DNA of 64,000 bases, from contig NZ_BMHM01000003.1 in the NCBI RefSeq assembly GCF_014640815.1, positions 186,001 through 250,000 on the forward strand, given 5' to 3'. The stretch's first letter is position 1. Every line of letters begins with the position of its first letter. The translations under genes were made by a program, and so were the position numbers. This stretch comes from Vreelandella lutescens. Its GTDB lineage: Bacteria; Pseudomonadota; Gammaproteobacteria; Pseudomonadales; Halomonadaceae. This document shows positions 50,987 through 60,050 of this stretch, piece after piece. Under the pieces are notes generated by a model. It was not told the origin of the DNA and searched no databases. It saw only the letters and a list, made by a program, of their open reading frames with translations.

Positions 50987-52450
50987 ATGCTCGATATGCT
51001 CAACGACCTCCTCTGGGGGAAGGTCCTGCTTGTTTTACTGGTGGGCGTTGGTATCGGTTTTACCGTTGCCTCCCGCTTTGTACAGTTTCGTTACTTTGGT
51101 CAGATGTTCCGTATTCTGGGTTCAGGCCAAGCCTTCAAGCGTAATCAGCACGGCCACTTAAGCTCGTTTCAGGCACTGGTGCTGTCGGTGGCGGGCCGTG
51201 TGGGCGGCGGTAACATTGCCGGTGTGGCCGTGGCGATTACGCTGGGTGGCCCTGGTGCGATTTTCTGGATGTGGCTAGTGGGCCTAATGGGCATGGCCAC
51301 CAGCTTTTTAGAGTGCACGCTGGCGCAAACCTACAAACAGGCGGAAGGCGACGGCACCTACCGTGGCGGCCCGGCGTACTACATCGTGAAAGGCCTGGGC
51401 AAACAGTGGCGCTGGCTGGCGGCGTTCTACTCGGTGCTGCTGCTGATTACCTTCGGCTTTGCTTTTACGGCCCTGCAGTCCTATGCCGTTGCCACCTCGT
51501 TTGGCGACGCCTTTGGCGTGCCGGTGCTGTACAGCGGTATTGCGCTGGCCATGCTAGTGGGGCTGATTATCTTTGGCGGCATCAAGCGTATTGCCCGTAT
51601 CTCCGAGTTTCTGGTGCCCTTTATGGCCGTGGGCTATATCGCGGTGGCGCTGTTAGTGATTGCCATGAACCTGGGTGAGATCCCCGCGGTGATTGCTCTG
51701 ATCGTCAAGAGTGCCTTTGGCCTTGAGCCGCTGGTAGGCGGCGGTATTGGCGCTGCCATCATGATGGGCCTGAAGCGTGGCCTGTTCTCCAACGAAGCAG
51801 GCCTTGGCAGTGCGCCCAACGTCGCTGCGGTAGCCTATGTGCCTCACCCGGCGAACCAGGGCATCGTGCAGGCGTTTTCGGTGTTTATCGACACGGTGAT
51901 TATCTGCTCGGCTACGGCGTTCTTGATTCTACTCAGCGGCGTATACGATCCGGCCACCGGTGCGGGCGTAGAAGGCATCGCGCTCACCCAAGCGGCGCTG
52001 GCCGATCACGTGGGCGAGTGGGGTCGTACCTTTGTGAGCCTGGCGCTGCTGCTGTTTGCTTTCAGCACCATTTTGTACAACTACTATCTGGGCGAAAACA
52101 GCCTGAACTTCTTCAGCCGTGACAACCAGAACCTGTTCAACGCCTTCCGTGTAGCGATTGTGCTGCTGGTGTGCTGGGGCGCGACCACCGATCTAGGCAC
52201 CGTGTTTGGCTTTGCCGATGTGACCATGGGCCTCTTGGCGGTGGTGAACCTCGTGGCGCTGATTCTGCTGTTCAAGTGCGGCCTGCGCATTCTGAACGAC
52301 TTCGACAGCCAGCGCCGTCAGGGCATCAAACAGCCGATTTTTGATGCGAACCAGCACCCGGATCTTGATCTGGACCCCAAAGCTTGGGAGCTGGAGCCAG
52401 AAGAAGCTGAAGCGCTGAAGCAGCGCCTGGAAAGCGCGATAGCGAAGTAA
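50987..52450 (+). CDS. AGCS-family sodium:alanine/glycine symporter
   Basis: A 487-residue inner-membrane amino-acid importer with about eleven helices. Signatures of the alanine-or-glycine:cation symporter family are GRVGGGNIAGVAVAITLGGP (about 72-91), FWMWLVGLMGMATSFLECTL, GTYRGGPAYYIVKGL and GLKRGLFSNEAGLGSAPNVA (about 262-281). The first and last of these line the sodium and substrate sites in AgcS. The polar tail after about residue 440 is Glu-rich. Alanine, glycine or glutamine are typical cargos. A cytoplasmic asparaginase follows 31 bp later and may share the transcript, but a shared substrate is uncertain. Confidence 0.92.
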   Translation: MLDMLNDLLWGKVLLVLLVGVGIGFTVASRFVQFRYFGQMFRILGSGQAFKRNQHGHLSSFQALVLSVAGRVGGGNIAGVAVAITLGGPGAIFWMWLVGLMGMATSFLECTLAQTYKQAEGDGTYRGGPAYYIVKGLGKQWRWLAAFYSVLLLITFGFAFTALQSYAVATSFGDAFGVPVLYSGIALAMLVGLIIFGGIKRIARISEFLVPFMAVGYIAVALLVIAMNLGEIPAVIALIVKSAFGLEPLVGGGIGAAIMMGLKRGLFSNEAGLGSAPNVAAVAYVPHPANQGIVQAFSVFIDTVIICSATAFLILLSGVYDPATGAGVEGIALTQAALADHVGEWGRTFVSLALLLFAFSTILYNYYLGENSLNFFSRDNQNLFNAFRVAIVLLVCWGATTDLGTVFGFADVTMGLLAVVNLVALILLFKCGLRILNDFDSQRRQGIKQPIFDANQHPDLDLDPKAWELEPEEAEALKQRLESAIAK

Positions 52451-52481
52451 TTCGCCCTTGATCATTGAATAAGGAGCACCC

Positions 52482-53495
52482 ATGCCCCGCGTACTTATGC
52501 TCTACACTGGCGGCACCATTGGTATGCAGCCATCGCCACAAGGGTATGTACCCAGCGCGGGGCTGGCCGAGCGCTTAGCGGCGCACCTAGCCTTGGGCGA
52601 CCCTTATCGGTTGCCTGCCTTCGATGTGGTGGAGATGCAGCCACTGATCGACAGCGCCGAACTGATGCCCGAGGCGTGGAATCGCCTCGTGGCCGTGCTG
52701 GAAAACCACTGGCAGGCTTACGATGCGTTCATCATCCTGCACGGCACCGATACCATGGCTTACAGCGCTGCGGCGCTGTCGCTTATGCTCGGTGCGCTCA
52801 ATAAGCCGGTGATCTTCACCGGCTCTCAAATTCCGCTGGGTGAGCCAAGAAGCGACGCGCTGAACAACGTGGTCAGCGCGCTACAGCTGGCCGCTCATCC
52901 GGCTACCCCCTGCGAAGTGAGCCTGCTCTTTCATGACCGGCTGCTGCGCGGCAACCGCGCCCGTAAGGTGCGCACGCAAGGCCTGGATGCCTTCGATTCC
53001 CCCAACTTCCCCTGGCTGGCCGAGATAGGCATAGGCATTACCTTCCCCCAACCGTCGGCGCTGCTCAGCGGGGAGCCTAGTTTTTCGCCGCTCCAGCTAG
53101 ACGATGAGGCGGTGGCCGTGCTGCCGCTGTACCCAGGGATGTCGCTACGGCGCGCTAAAGCACTCCTGGCAGAGCCTTCGCTCAAGGGGCTTGTGCTGCA
53201 CAGCTACGGGGTGGGTAACCCCCCAAGCTTTGAAGGCGAACTGCTAAGCGCTTTACACGCCGCCAATGAGAGGGGCGTGGCGCTGCTGAACGTCACCCAA
53301 TGTGCCCAAGGGGAAGTCGTACAAGGCGCTTACGCGACGGGGGCGGCACTTAACCAGGCGGGCGTGATCGCCGGGGGCGATATGACGTTAGAAGCCGCCG
53401 TGGCGAAGCTGATTGTGCTGATTGGCCAAGGGCTAACGGAGCCGGTGCTGCGCAAGGCGCTCAGTGCGCCGATGCGCGGTGAGCAGTCGCGTTGA
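52482..53495 (+). CDS. ansA: L-asparaginase, type I cytoplasmic
   Basis: A 337-residue enzyme hydrolysing L-asparagine to aspartate and ammonia. It starts after AAGGAGCA with MPRVLMLYTGGTIGMQPSPQ, the first catalytic motif (threonine T12), and has no signal peptide. The second motif HGTDTMAYSAAALS lies at about residues 87-100, with T89 and D90 the remaining triad members. GSQIPLGEPRSDALNNVVSA and LLFHDRLLRGNRARK follow the family pattern. Length and lack of export match AnsA of Escherichia coli (338) rather than the periplasmic AnsB. It converges on the next gene, 15 bp apart. Confidence 0.93.
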   Translation: MPRVLMLYTGGTIGMQPSPQGYVPSAGLAERLAAHLALGDPYRLPAFDVVEMQPLIDSAELMPEAWNRLVAVLENHWQAYDAFIILHGTDTMAYSAAALSLMLGALNKPVIFTGSQIPLGEPRSDALNNVVSALQLAAHPATPCEVSLLFHDRLLRGNRARKVRTQGLDAFDSPNFPWLAEIGIGITFPQPSALLSGEPSFSPLQLDDEAVAVLPLYPGMSLRRAKALLAEPSLKGLVLHSYGVGNPPSFEGELLSALHAANERGVALLNVTQCAQGEVVQGAYATGAALNQAGVIAGGDMTLEAAVAKLIVLIGQGLTEPVLRKALSAPMRGEQSR

Positions 53496-53510
53496 CCCCA
53501 CCTTGCTGAT

Positions 53511-54740
53511 TCAGCCAAAGAACCAGTAACACACCAGAATAGCGGTGGTAATGCCCGCTGCGTCGGCCACTAATGCGCAGCCCAAGCCGTGGCGAATGCG
53601 GGTGATGCCCACCGCACCAAAGTAAACCGCCAGCACATAAAACGTGGTTTCGGTGCTGCCTTGGAAAGTGGCCGCCAGTAGCCCTGGAAAGCTATCGACA
53701 CCAAAGGTGTTCATGGTTTCGATCATCATGGCACGGGAGCCGCTGCCAGAAAGCGGTTTCACAAAGGCAGTGGGCAGCGCATCCACAAAGCGGGTGTCCC
53801 AGCCGATGCTCTCCACCAGCCAGCGGATGCCGCTAAGCCCGGCATCCAACACGCCGCTGGCGCGCAGCACTCCCACGGCTACCAGCATGGCAATTAGGTA
53901 GGGTAGCAGGGTGATGGTGAAGCTCAGGCCCTCTTTGGCTCCCTCGATAAAAGCGTCGTATACCTTGACGCCGCGCAGCGCACCGACGACTAAGAACATG
54001 ATCACAATGCTAAATAGCGTGAGGTTGCCGACCAAGGTGGAGGCAGCTGCTAGCGCCTGAGCGGACATGCCTGCCAAGGTGGTCATCAACAACCCAAGCG
54101 CTAGCGCAGCGGCCAGTAAGTACGCCAGCACGACCGGTTGCCAAAGTTTTAGGCGCTGCATGATAGCCACCGCCAGCAGCCCAGCGAGGCTGGACGCACT
54201 GGTCGCCAGCAGAATCGGCAGAAACACCAGCGTGGGTTCCGCTGCCCCCTGCTGGGCGCGGTACATGAAGATCGTGACGGGCAGTAGGGTAAGCGACGAG
54301 GTATTCAGTACCAAAAACAGAATTTGCGCGTTGCTGGCCGTTTCGCGGCTGGGGTTCAGCGTTTGCAGCGAGTGCATCGCCTTGATGCCAATAGGAGTAG
54401 CGGCGTTATCCAAGCCCAGAATATTGGCCGCAAAATTCATGCTAATCAGCCCCATGGCCGGGTGGCCACGGGGCACCTCTGGCATCAGACGGCTGAACAG
54501 CGGGTCGAGCACCCGCCCCAGTAGCCGTATCAACCCCGCTTTTTCAGCAATGGAAAGAAACCCTAGCCACAGCGTCATGGTGCCCAGTAGCACCAAGATA
54601 ATATCGACGCTCACCTTCGCCATATCGAACAGCGACTGCACCAAGCGGGCAAACACTTCGCTGTCGCCACCCACCAGCCACTGCCAAAGTGAGGCCGCAA
54701 AGGCGGCAATAAAAAAGCTTAACCAGATTCCGTTGAGCAT
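53511..54740 (-). CDS. SpmA-SpmB-like fused membrane protein (nucleoside recognition domain)
   Basis: A 409-residue inner-membrane protein with two Gate/nucleoside-recognition repeats. The N-terminal half resembles spore maturation protein A (LGFLSIAEKAGLIRLLGRVL, GHPAMGLISMNFAANILGLD, ATPIGIKAM). The C-terminal half resembles SpmB (FIEGAKEGLSFTITLLPYLI, VKPLSGSGSRAMM, GSTETTFYVLAVYFGAVG). In Bacillus the two are separate and serve spore maturation; fused forms are common in non-sporulating proteobacteria, where the role is unknown, perhaps transport. Between it and the next minus-strand gene lie 75 bp, so the two may be co-transcribed. Confidence 0.88.
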   Translation of the reverse strand: MLNGIWLSFFIAAFAASLWQWLVGGDSEVFARLVQSLFDMAKVSVDIILVLLGTMTLWLGFLSIAEKAGLIRLLGRVLDPLFSRLMPEVPRGHPAMGLISMNFAANILGLDNAATPIGIKAMHSLQTLNPSRETASNAQILFLVLNTSSLTLLPVTIFMYRAQQGAAEPTLVFLPILLATSASSLAGLLAVAIMQRLKLWQPVVLAYLLAAALALGLLMTTLAGMSAQALAAASTLVGNLTLFSIVIMFLVVGALRGVKVYDAFIEGAKEGLSFTITLLPYLIAMLVAVGVLRASGVLDAGLSGIRWLVESIGWDTRFVDALPTAFVKPLSGSGSRAMMIETMNTFGVDSFPGLLAATFQGSTETTFYVLAVYFGAVGITRIRHGLGCALVADAAGITTAILVCYWFFG

Positions 54741-54815
54741 GGCGGGTGGGCGTCCTTGGTCATAAAAGAGGGTATGCGCTTGCTGCGTATCCTAACCAAG
54801 GAGCGCCCGTGCGTG

Positions 54816-55748
54816 CTAACCCGAAAGCGAAAGAAAGAACAGTATCAGCGGCGGGGAGAGCAGCGAGAGGATAAAGCCGCTCACCACGGCAATCGGCACG
54901 CAGGCCACGCCGCCGTGCTGCTGGATGACGGGCAGGGTGAAATCCATGGAGGTCGCCCCGCCGTAGCCAATCGCCAGTGCGGTATGGCGGTGAATGACCA
55001 GCGGGATTAGGATAAACGCCAGCAGTTCGCGTGTGAGGTCGTTAAAGAACGCGACGCCACCCATCAGCGGGCCGAGCTGGTCGCCAATCAGGATCGCGGA
55101 AAGCGAGTACCAGCCGAAGCCTGAGGCCATCGCGAGGCCTTCGTTCCAGCTCAGCGCAAGCAGCGGGGCGGCTACCAAGCCCGCTAGCAGCGAGCTAACG
55201 GCCAGCGTGACTGCAATCGCCAGCCCCAATCGGTTTAGCAAAATTTGCTTCAGCGGCATACCGGAGTTGCGTAGCTGGCAGCCAATCAACACTAGCAGTA
55301 AATACAGCACCCACTCGGCTAGCCAGTCGGCGGTGGTGAACAGCGCCTCGCCAACCATAGGCCCAAGCAGCAGCCCCGCAGTGACACCCGCAGCGACCAC
55401 GCCCACCAGCATTAACGAGCCCTGCATGGCGGCGAGTTTGCTGGTGGGGGCATCTTTCACTACCGGAGAGCCGCCCGCGCTGAGCCGCACTCGCCGAGAA
55501 AGCCACCACAGTGCGGCTAAGTTAAACAGCGTGGTGATGCTAAACAGCAGCAGGGCATTGCCCCCTAAGCGAGAGAGCTGGCTGCCCAGGTTCTCAAGCC
55601 CGGCAAGGCTTACGCCCATGAACAGCAGAATCAAATAAACCGAGCCGCTAACGGCTCGGTTAATCAGGTGGAGTAAGCGTGGTGAACGAACGCGTACCAA
55701 GTAGCCCAAGAATAGCGGCAATAAAACAATCAATAGGCCAGAGAGCAT
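54816..55748 (-). CDS. lysO: LysO-family lysine exporter
   Basis: A 310-residue inner-membrane protein of the LysO (YbjE, DUF340) family, which exports lysine and the analogue thialysine in Escherichia coli. About eight helices are visible. The opening LSGLLIVLLPLFLGYLVRV, the segment LYLLLVLIGCQLRNSG, then GFGWYSLSAILIGDQLGPLM and GGATSMDFTLPVIQQHGG are the family hallmarks with conserved acidic residues in the membrane. The start directly follows the stop of the upstream gene (TAAATG), so translation is coupled. Substrate lysine is inferred from the family. Confidence 0.88.
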   Translation of the reverse strand: MLSGLLIVLLPLFLGYLVRVRSPRLLHLINRAVSGSVYLILLFMGVSLAGLENLGSQLSRLGGNALLLFSITTLFNLAALWWLSRRVRLSAGGSPVVKDAPTSKLAAMQGSLMLVGVVAAGVTAGLLLGPMVGEALFTTADWLAEWVLYLLLVLIGCQLRNSGMPLKQILLNRLGLAIAVTLAVSSLLAGLVAAPLLALSWNEGLAMASGFGWYSLSAILIGDQLGPLMGGVAFFNDLTRELLAFILIPLVIHRHTALAIGYGGATSMDFTLPVIQQHGGVACVPIAVVSGFILSLLSPPLILFFLSLSG

Positions 55749-56459
55749 TTAGGGCGCGTTACCCCCAGCGGGGGAGAAGTGGGTCATGGTTAAGGTTGTT
55801 TGCCTGCTGCCCTCTTTTTCATACTCTGCGGACAGGATGAGTCCTGGCCACTCGGGATGAAAGTTAATCAGCAAATGGCGGTCTGGTTTTTCGGCATCGA
55901 CCAGCGTGACTTGCTTGGCAGCAAACTCGCCAGCGGGAACACGTTTAGTGGTTGGCTCATTAACGTAATATTGAAAGTTTTCGTCACGACCGCGATGGTC
56001 GACGAAAGTGATTTCGCAAGGGGAGGTCTCAGTGCAGCCTTCAAAGCCCGCTCGCCGAGACAGGTCAAACAGCGCAGTTTGACGGTCAATGGAGTGAATG
56101 TCGCTGTCGTTCAGCTGATAGCTATCGCCCATGCCGAAGAGCGAATAGCTGCTGTTGTAAAGCAGAGAGTGAGTGCCAGTGTCATCAATCGAGAAGCGGC
56201 TGCGCTCCTGACCTCGGGCGACTGCGATAGAAAAGCTCATATCGCTGAGCCAATGTGAGCCTTCATTGGTGAGCGTATGCGTAATGGTTGCCCCCGGCCA
56301 GCCGCGAATTTCCAGCCGATACTGCGCCTCAAACGGTTGAGGAGAGGGCAGCGCTGCACTGTTGCTTGCCAAAGCGTTAACGCTTCCTGTCATCAGTGCG
56401 GCAACTAAGGCAGTGGTTAATAACCCGTTTCTAGCGGCATTAGCGAATGTATGACGCAA
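55749..56459 (-). CDS. Exported DUF3108-like protein
   Basis: A 236-residue periplasmic or outer-membrane-associated protein. The signal peptide (about 1-31) ends SVNALASNS. The mature part is a beta-rich domain with the DUF3108 pattern: FEAQYRLEIRGWPGATITHT near the start, LLYNSSYSLFGMGDSYQLND in the middle, and FQYYVNEPTTKRVPAGEFAA with a closing YEKEGSRQTTLTMTHF. Three cysteine or near-cysteine positions occur (EGCTETSPCEI), probably a disulfide loop. Function unknown; it is the first gene before lysO. Family assignment by pattern only. Confidence 0.65.
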   Translation of the reverse strand: MRHTFANAARNGLLTTALVAALMTGSVNALASNSAALPSPQPFEAQYRLEIRGWPGATITHTLTNEGSHWLSDMSFSIAVARGQERSRFSIDDTGTHSLLYNSSYSLFGMGDSYQLNDSDIHSIDRQTALFDLSRRAGFEGCTETSPCEITFVDHRGRDENFQYYVNEPTTKRVPAGEFAAKQVTLVDAEKPDRHLLINFHPEWPGLILSAEYEKEGSRQTTLTMTHFSPAGGNAP

Positions 56460-56548
56460 AGGCCCTTCCTCCGTAAAGTCTGTTGTCCTAAGAGCCTTTA
56501 GCGAGCGCTTGGTTCCTTAGGCCAGTATAACGAGCGCAGTGTTAGCCG

Positions 56549-57484
56549 TCAGTAGCCCATCTCTGGGTTGACGGTGGCCAGTGTTTCTCCCGCCTCAAAC
56601 GCATTTAAGTAGGAGATGACCTGATCAATGGCATCGTTAAGCGGGGTAGGTGCCGCCATGTGGGGCGTAATCATGACTTTTGGATGCTGCCAAAGCGGGT
56701 TAGTGGCGGGTAAGGGCTCTTCGTGAAAGACATCCAATAGAGCACCGCGCAGGTGCCCTGGCTGCTTCCCATCCCCCAGTGCCTCAAGCAATGCCTGCTC
56801 ATCAATTAGGCTGCCACGACCTGGGTTAATGACACTGGCGCCTTTAGGCAATTGCGCCAGCCGTTCGGCATTGAGAATATGCTGGGTGGCCGCCGTGTCA
56901 GGAAGAATTGTCACTACGCTGTGTACTTGGCTTAACAGCTCGCTCAAGCCCGCATCGCCGTGTAAGCAGCGCACGCCGGTGATTTTTTTGGGCGTACGGC
57001 TCCAGCCCAGCACGGGAAACCCCGCCTGCTGAAGTGCGCTTGCCACATAGCTACCAATCGCGCCCAGGCCCAACACGCCTACCGGCCAACTCGCTTTATC
57101 CAACACCTCATGGGGCTGCCACTGGGCATTAGGTTGCTGAGCCGCATAGCGATCCATGCTGCGGAAAAAATGCAGTACGCCGTAGAGCACATAGTCGGCC
57201 ATGAGCTCGCTCATGCCCGCATCGCGCAGCTTCACGATAGGCACGCCTTTGGGGAGCCCTGGCGTCTTCAGTAAATAATCGACCCCTGCCCCTAGGTTAA
57301 TAATGCCTTTTAGCTGTGTTTGTTCTTGCAGTAGGTGAGCGGGCGCTTTCCATACGGCGAGGTAGTCGGCGTTGGCCCGTTCGCTGGCGGGGGCGTCACT
57401 GGTCACCACGGTGGCCTCTGGCAGCGCCTCTGCAATCGCTGCTTTCCACTGGGCAGCGTCGTCAATATGCACCACGACTTTCAT
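56549..57484 (-). CDS. ghrA: Glyoxylate/hydroxypyruvate reductase A
   Basis: A 311-residue NADPH-linked enzyme that reduces glyoxylate to glycolate and hydroxypyruvate to glycerate. The nucleotide site is VLGLGAIGSYVASALQQAGF near residue 137. The catalytic residues lie in INPGRGSLIDEQALLEAL (Arg) and near DVFHEEPLPATNPLWQHPKV (Glu) with VMITPHMAAPTP (His). The N-terminal part is the short GhrA type, without the longer D-3-phosphoglycerate dehydrogenase domain. It could use the glyoxylate from the allantoin pathway at the other end of the window, but the two are 47 kb apart. AAGGAG precedes the ATG. Confidence 0.9.
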   Translation of the reverse strand: MKVVVHIDDAAQWKAAIAEALPEATVVTSDAPASERANADYLAVWKAPAHLLQEQTQLKGIINLGAGVDYLLKTPGLPKGVPIVKLRDAGMSELMADYVLYGVLHFFRSMDRYAAQQPNAQWQPHEVLDKASWPVGVLGLGAIGSYVASALQQAGFPVLGWSRTPKKITGVRCLHGDAGLSELLSQVHSVVTILPDTAATQHILNAERLAQLPKGASVINPGRGSLIDEQALLEALGDGKQPGHLRGALLDVFHEEPLPATNPLWQHPKVMITPHMAAPTPLNDAIDQVISYLNAFEAGETLATVNPEMGY

Positions 57485-57784
57485 GTTATCTCCTTGTACT
57501 CAGTGAATCATGCATGCTGACTATCATGGGCGAGAGGAGCTGAATACCGCAACCTGAGGGCATTATGGAGAATGCTGTCAACGTATAGATAAAGCCAATG
57601 TTAACGGCATATGAAATTTTTGTAATAAAGGTTTTGACCGGGAACCGAGGGTGGGTGCTAGTATCGGCTTAAGACGACATTGGCGGGCCAACAGCGGCGG
57701 TGGCCAGGTCGATCCTGTGGCCCAGCGCAGCAAGCCTGTAGGGCTTGTGCTGGTTCTTAGTGATCTTTGATGGCGAGTTGCCCG
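57485..57784. other. 300-bp divergent promoter region, ghrA and doeA
   Basis: No gene. The region is AT-rich at 57580-57640 and then GC-rich. A hairpin CAAGCC(57731-57736) with GGCTTG(57742-57747) lies in the doeA leader. A likely doeA promoter is listed separately. The doeX product (Lrp/AsnC) probably binds somewhere here. Confidence 0.5.
57634..57664 (+). promoter_or_regulatory. Possible sigma-70 promoter of doeA
   Basis: TTGACC (57634-57639) and TAGTAT (57659-57664) with 19 bp between them; the -10 has an extended TGC before it. The spacing is two bases longer than ideal, which the extended -10 could offset. A leader of about 110 bases precedes doeA. Confidence 0.4.
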
Positions 57785-58984
57785 ATGACTGAGGTTTCCC
57801 TGCCTTTCACTCGTGAAGAGTATGCAAACCGCCTGTGGAAGGTGCGTACTGAAATGGCCGTTCGCGGTATTGATGTACTGCTCGTAAGCGACCCTTCCAA
57901 TATGGCGTGGCTAACCGGCTACGATGGCTGGTCATTTTACGTTCACCAGTGCGTATTGGTGGGGCTGGAAGGCGAGCCTGTATGGTTTGGTCGCCGTATG
58001 GATGCCAACGGCGCGCTGCGCACCTGCTGGATCCATCCCGACAACATCACCTACTACCCGGATTACTACGTCCAGAACCCCGATATGCACCCGATGGAGT
58101 ATCTGGCGCAGTCGATTATGCCCGACCGTGGCTGGCATACCGGCGTGGTGGGCATGGAGATGGACAACTACTACTTCTCCGCCAAAGCGTATCAGAGCCT
58201 ACTGAAAGAGCTGCCCCATGCGCGGTTTATGGATGCTAACGCGCTGGTTAACTGGTGCCGGGCGATCAAGTCGCCCCAAGAAATTGCTTACATGCGGGTT
58301 GCGGCCAAAATCGTCGAAGGGATGCACTCGCGCATTCTTGAAGTGATTGAACCCGGCCTGCCCAAGAGCAAGCTGGTATCAGAAATTTATCGCGTAGGCA
58401 TTGAAGGGTTTATCGACGAAAACGGCAAAGTATTCGGCGGCGATTACCCGGCCATCGTACCTATGCTGCCCACTGGTAAAGACGCGGCTGCCCCGCATTT
58501 AACCTGGGACGACACGCCCTTTAAGAAAGGTGAAGGCACGTTCTTTGAAATTGCCGGTGTCTTTAAGCGCTACCACGCCCCTATGTCGCGCACGGTCTTT
58601 CTGGGTACGCCCCCGACTGATTTTATCCGTGCGGAATCGGCGCTGCTGGAAGGGATCGAAAACGGCTTAGCCGTTGCTAAACCCGGCAACCGCACGGCAG
58701 ATATCGCCATGGCGCTGGGTGCTGCGATGGATAAATATGGCTTTGACCGAGGCGGTGCCCGCTGTGGTTACCCCATTGGGATCTCCTACCCGCCCGACTG
58801 GGGCGAGCGCACTATGAGTCTACGCCCCTCGGATGACAACATTTTACAGCCCGGCATGACGTTTCACTTTATGCCCGGCTTATGGGTCGATGACTGGGGG
58901 CTGGAGATTACCGAAAGCATTCTAATTACCGAAGACGGCTGCGAAACCCTGGCGAATTTTCCCCGTCAGCTGTTCGTTAAGTAG
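57785..58984 (+). CDS. doeA: Ectoine hydrolase DoeA
   Basis: A 399-residue cytoplasmic M24-fold hydrolase that opens the ectoine ring to N-acetyl-L-2,4-diaminobutyrate. The start is ATG 57785 (MTEVSLPFTREEYANRLWKV), matching DoeA of Halomonas elongata in length and sequence; TTG 57767 and ATG 57770 would add six or five residues with no counterpart. WLTGYDGWSFYVHQCVL and YPIGISYPPDWGERTMSLRP are DoeA-specific stretches. The creatinase/prolidase fold lies at about 160-390. The usual M24 metal ligands are not obvious, in agreement with the known subfamily. doeB follows 26 bp later. Confidence 0.96.
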   Translation: MTEVSLPFTREEYANRLWKVRTEMAVRGIDVLLVSDPSNMAWLTGYDGWSFYVHQCVLVGLEGEPVWFGRRMDANGALRTCWIHPDNITYYPDYYVQNPDMHPMEYLAQSIMPDRGWHTGVVGMEMDNYYFSAKAYQSLLKELPHARFMDANALVNWCRAIKSPQEIAYMRVAAKIVEGMHSRILEVIEPGLPKSKLVSEIYRVGIEGFIDENGKVFGGDYPAIVPMLPTGKDAAAPHLTWDDTPFKKGEGTFFEIAGVFKRYHAPMSRTVFLGTPPTDFIRAESALLEGIENGLAVAKPGNRTADIAMALGAAMDKYGFDRGGARCGYPIGISYPPDWGERTMSLRPSDDNILQPGMTFHFMPGLWVDDWGLEITESILITEDGCETLANFPRQLFVK

Positions 58985-59010
58985 CTGCGTGACAACATAA
59001 GGGACACACA

Positions 59011-60042
59011 ATGACGCTTCAACCGAACCAACTGCGGCCAAGCCCTATTTCTGCCACCGTTGATTTCGACGCCGACGGCGTGCAGCACGGCTTTTTAAAG
59101 CTGCCGATCTCCACCGATGAATCGGCGTGGGGCGCGGTGATGATCCCCGTCACGGTAGTAAAAAATGGCGAAGGCCCCACGGCGCTATTAACCGGCGGCA
59201 ACCATGGCGATGAGTACGAGGGCATTACCTCGCTGCTGAAGCTCTCCTCAACGCTGAAAGCGGAAGACGTGACCGGGCGTGTGATCATCGTGCCCTGCAT
59301 GAATACCCCAGCGGTGATGGCGGGCAAACGCACCTCGCCAATGGATAAAGGCAACCTGAACCGCAGCTTCCCCGGCGATCCTAACGGCATGGTGACCTCG
59401 CAAATTGCCGACTACTTCACCCGTGTGCTGGTGCCCATGAGCGATGTGGTGCTCGACCTGCACTCCGGCGGCCGCACGCTGGATATCCTGCCGTTTGGTG
59501 CGTCTCACGTATTGGACGACAAAAAGCAGCAGCAGGCAGCCTTAGAAGGTGCCAAAGCGTTTGGTGCACCTTACGCCATGGTGATGTTTGAGCTAGATGC
59601 CGAAAAGCTTTTCGACACCGCCTGCGAACGCCAGGGCAAAGTATTTGTGGCCACTGAGCTTGGCGGCGGCGGTACCTCCACCCCGCTAAGTATTGCCATT
59701 GCCGAGCGTGGCGTGCGCAACTTCTTAATTCATTACGGTTTGGTAGCCGGTGAAGTGGAGATGCCCGAAGGCGGGCAGATGTACCTCGATATGCCGGATG
59801 CCAGATGCTACGTGCAGAGCCAGCACTCCGGCGTGTTAGAGCTGTTAGTGGCGCTGGGCGACGAAGTGAAGAAGGGCCAAACCATCGCCTACGTTTACGA
59901 CATGACCCGCAGCGGCACGGCTCCGGTAGCCTACAAAGCCGAGCGTGACGGTATTCTCATGGCCCGCCGTGCGCCGTCGCTGATCAATATGGGGGACACC
60001 CTGGCGGTGATCGCTGATGTTGTCGAACGCCTGGAGGCATAG
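59011..60042 (+). CDS. doeB: N-acetyl-L-2,4-diaminobutyrate deacetylase DoeB
   Basis: A 343-residue zinc enzyme of the succinylglutamate desuccinylase/aspartoacylase family (M14-like) that removes acetate from the DoeA product to give L-2,4-diaminobutyrate. The zinc ligands are in LTGGNHGDEYEGITSLLKL (His and Glu near residues 66-69) and VVLDLHSGGRTLDILPF (His near 150). FVATELGGGGTSTPLSIAIA carries the catalytic glutamate region. The C-terminal barrel includes GVLELLVALGDEVKKGQTIA. doeX begins 8 bp after its stop, so doeABX is one transcript. Confidence 0.95.
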   Translation: MTLQPNQLRPSPISATVDFDADGVQHGFLKLPISTDESAWGAVMIPVTVVKNGEGPTALLTGGNHGDEYEGITSLLKLSSTLKAEDVTGRVIIVPCMNTPAVMAGKRTSPMDKGNLNRSFPGDPNGMVTSQIADYFTRVLVPMSDVVLDLHSGGRTLDILPFGASHVLDDKKQQQAALEGAKAFGAPYAMVMFELDAEKLFDTACERQGKVFVATELGGGGTSTPLSIAIAERGVRNFLIHYGLVAGEVEMPEGGQMYLDMPDARCYVQSQHSGVLELLVALGDEVKKGQTIAYVYDMTRSGTAPVAYKAERDGILMARRAPSLINMGDTLAVIADVVERLEA

Positions 60043-60050
60043 CCCAAGGC

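Noticed and set aside
53511-54740. Spore maturation function
   Set aside because: The SpmA-SpmB similarity is real, but everything else in the window points to a non-sporulating gammaproteobacterium, so only the membrane-fold name was kept.
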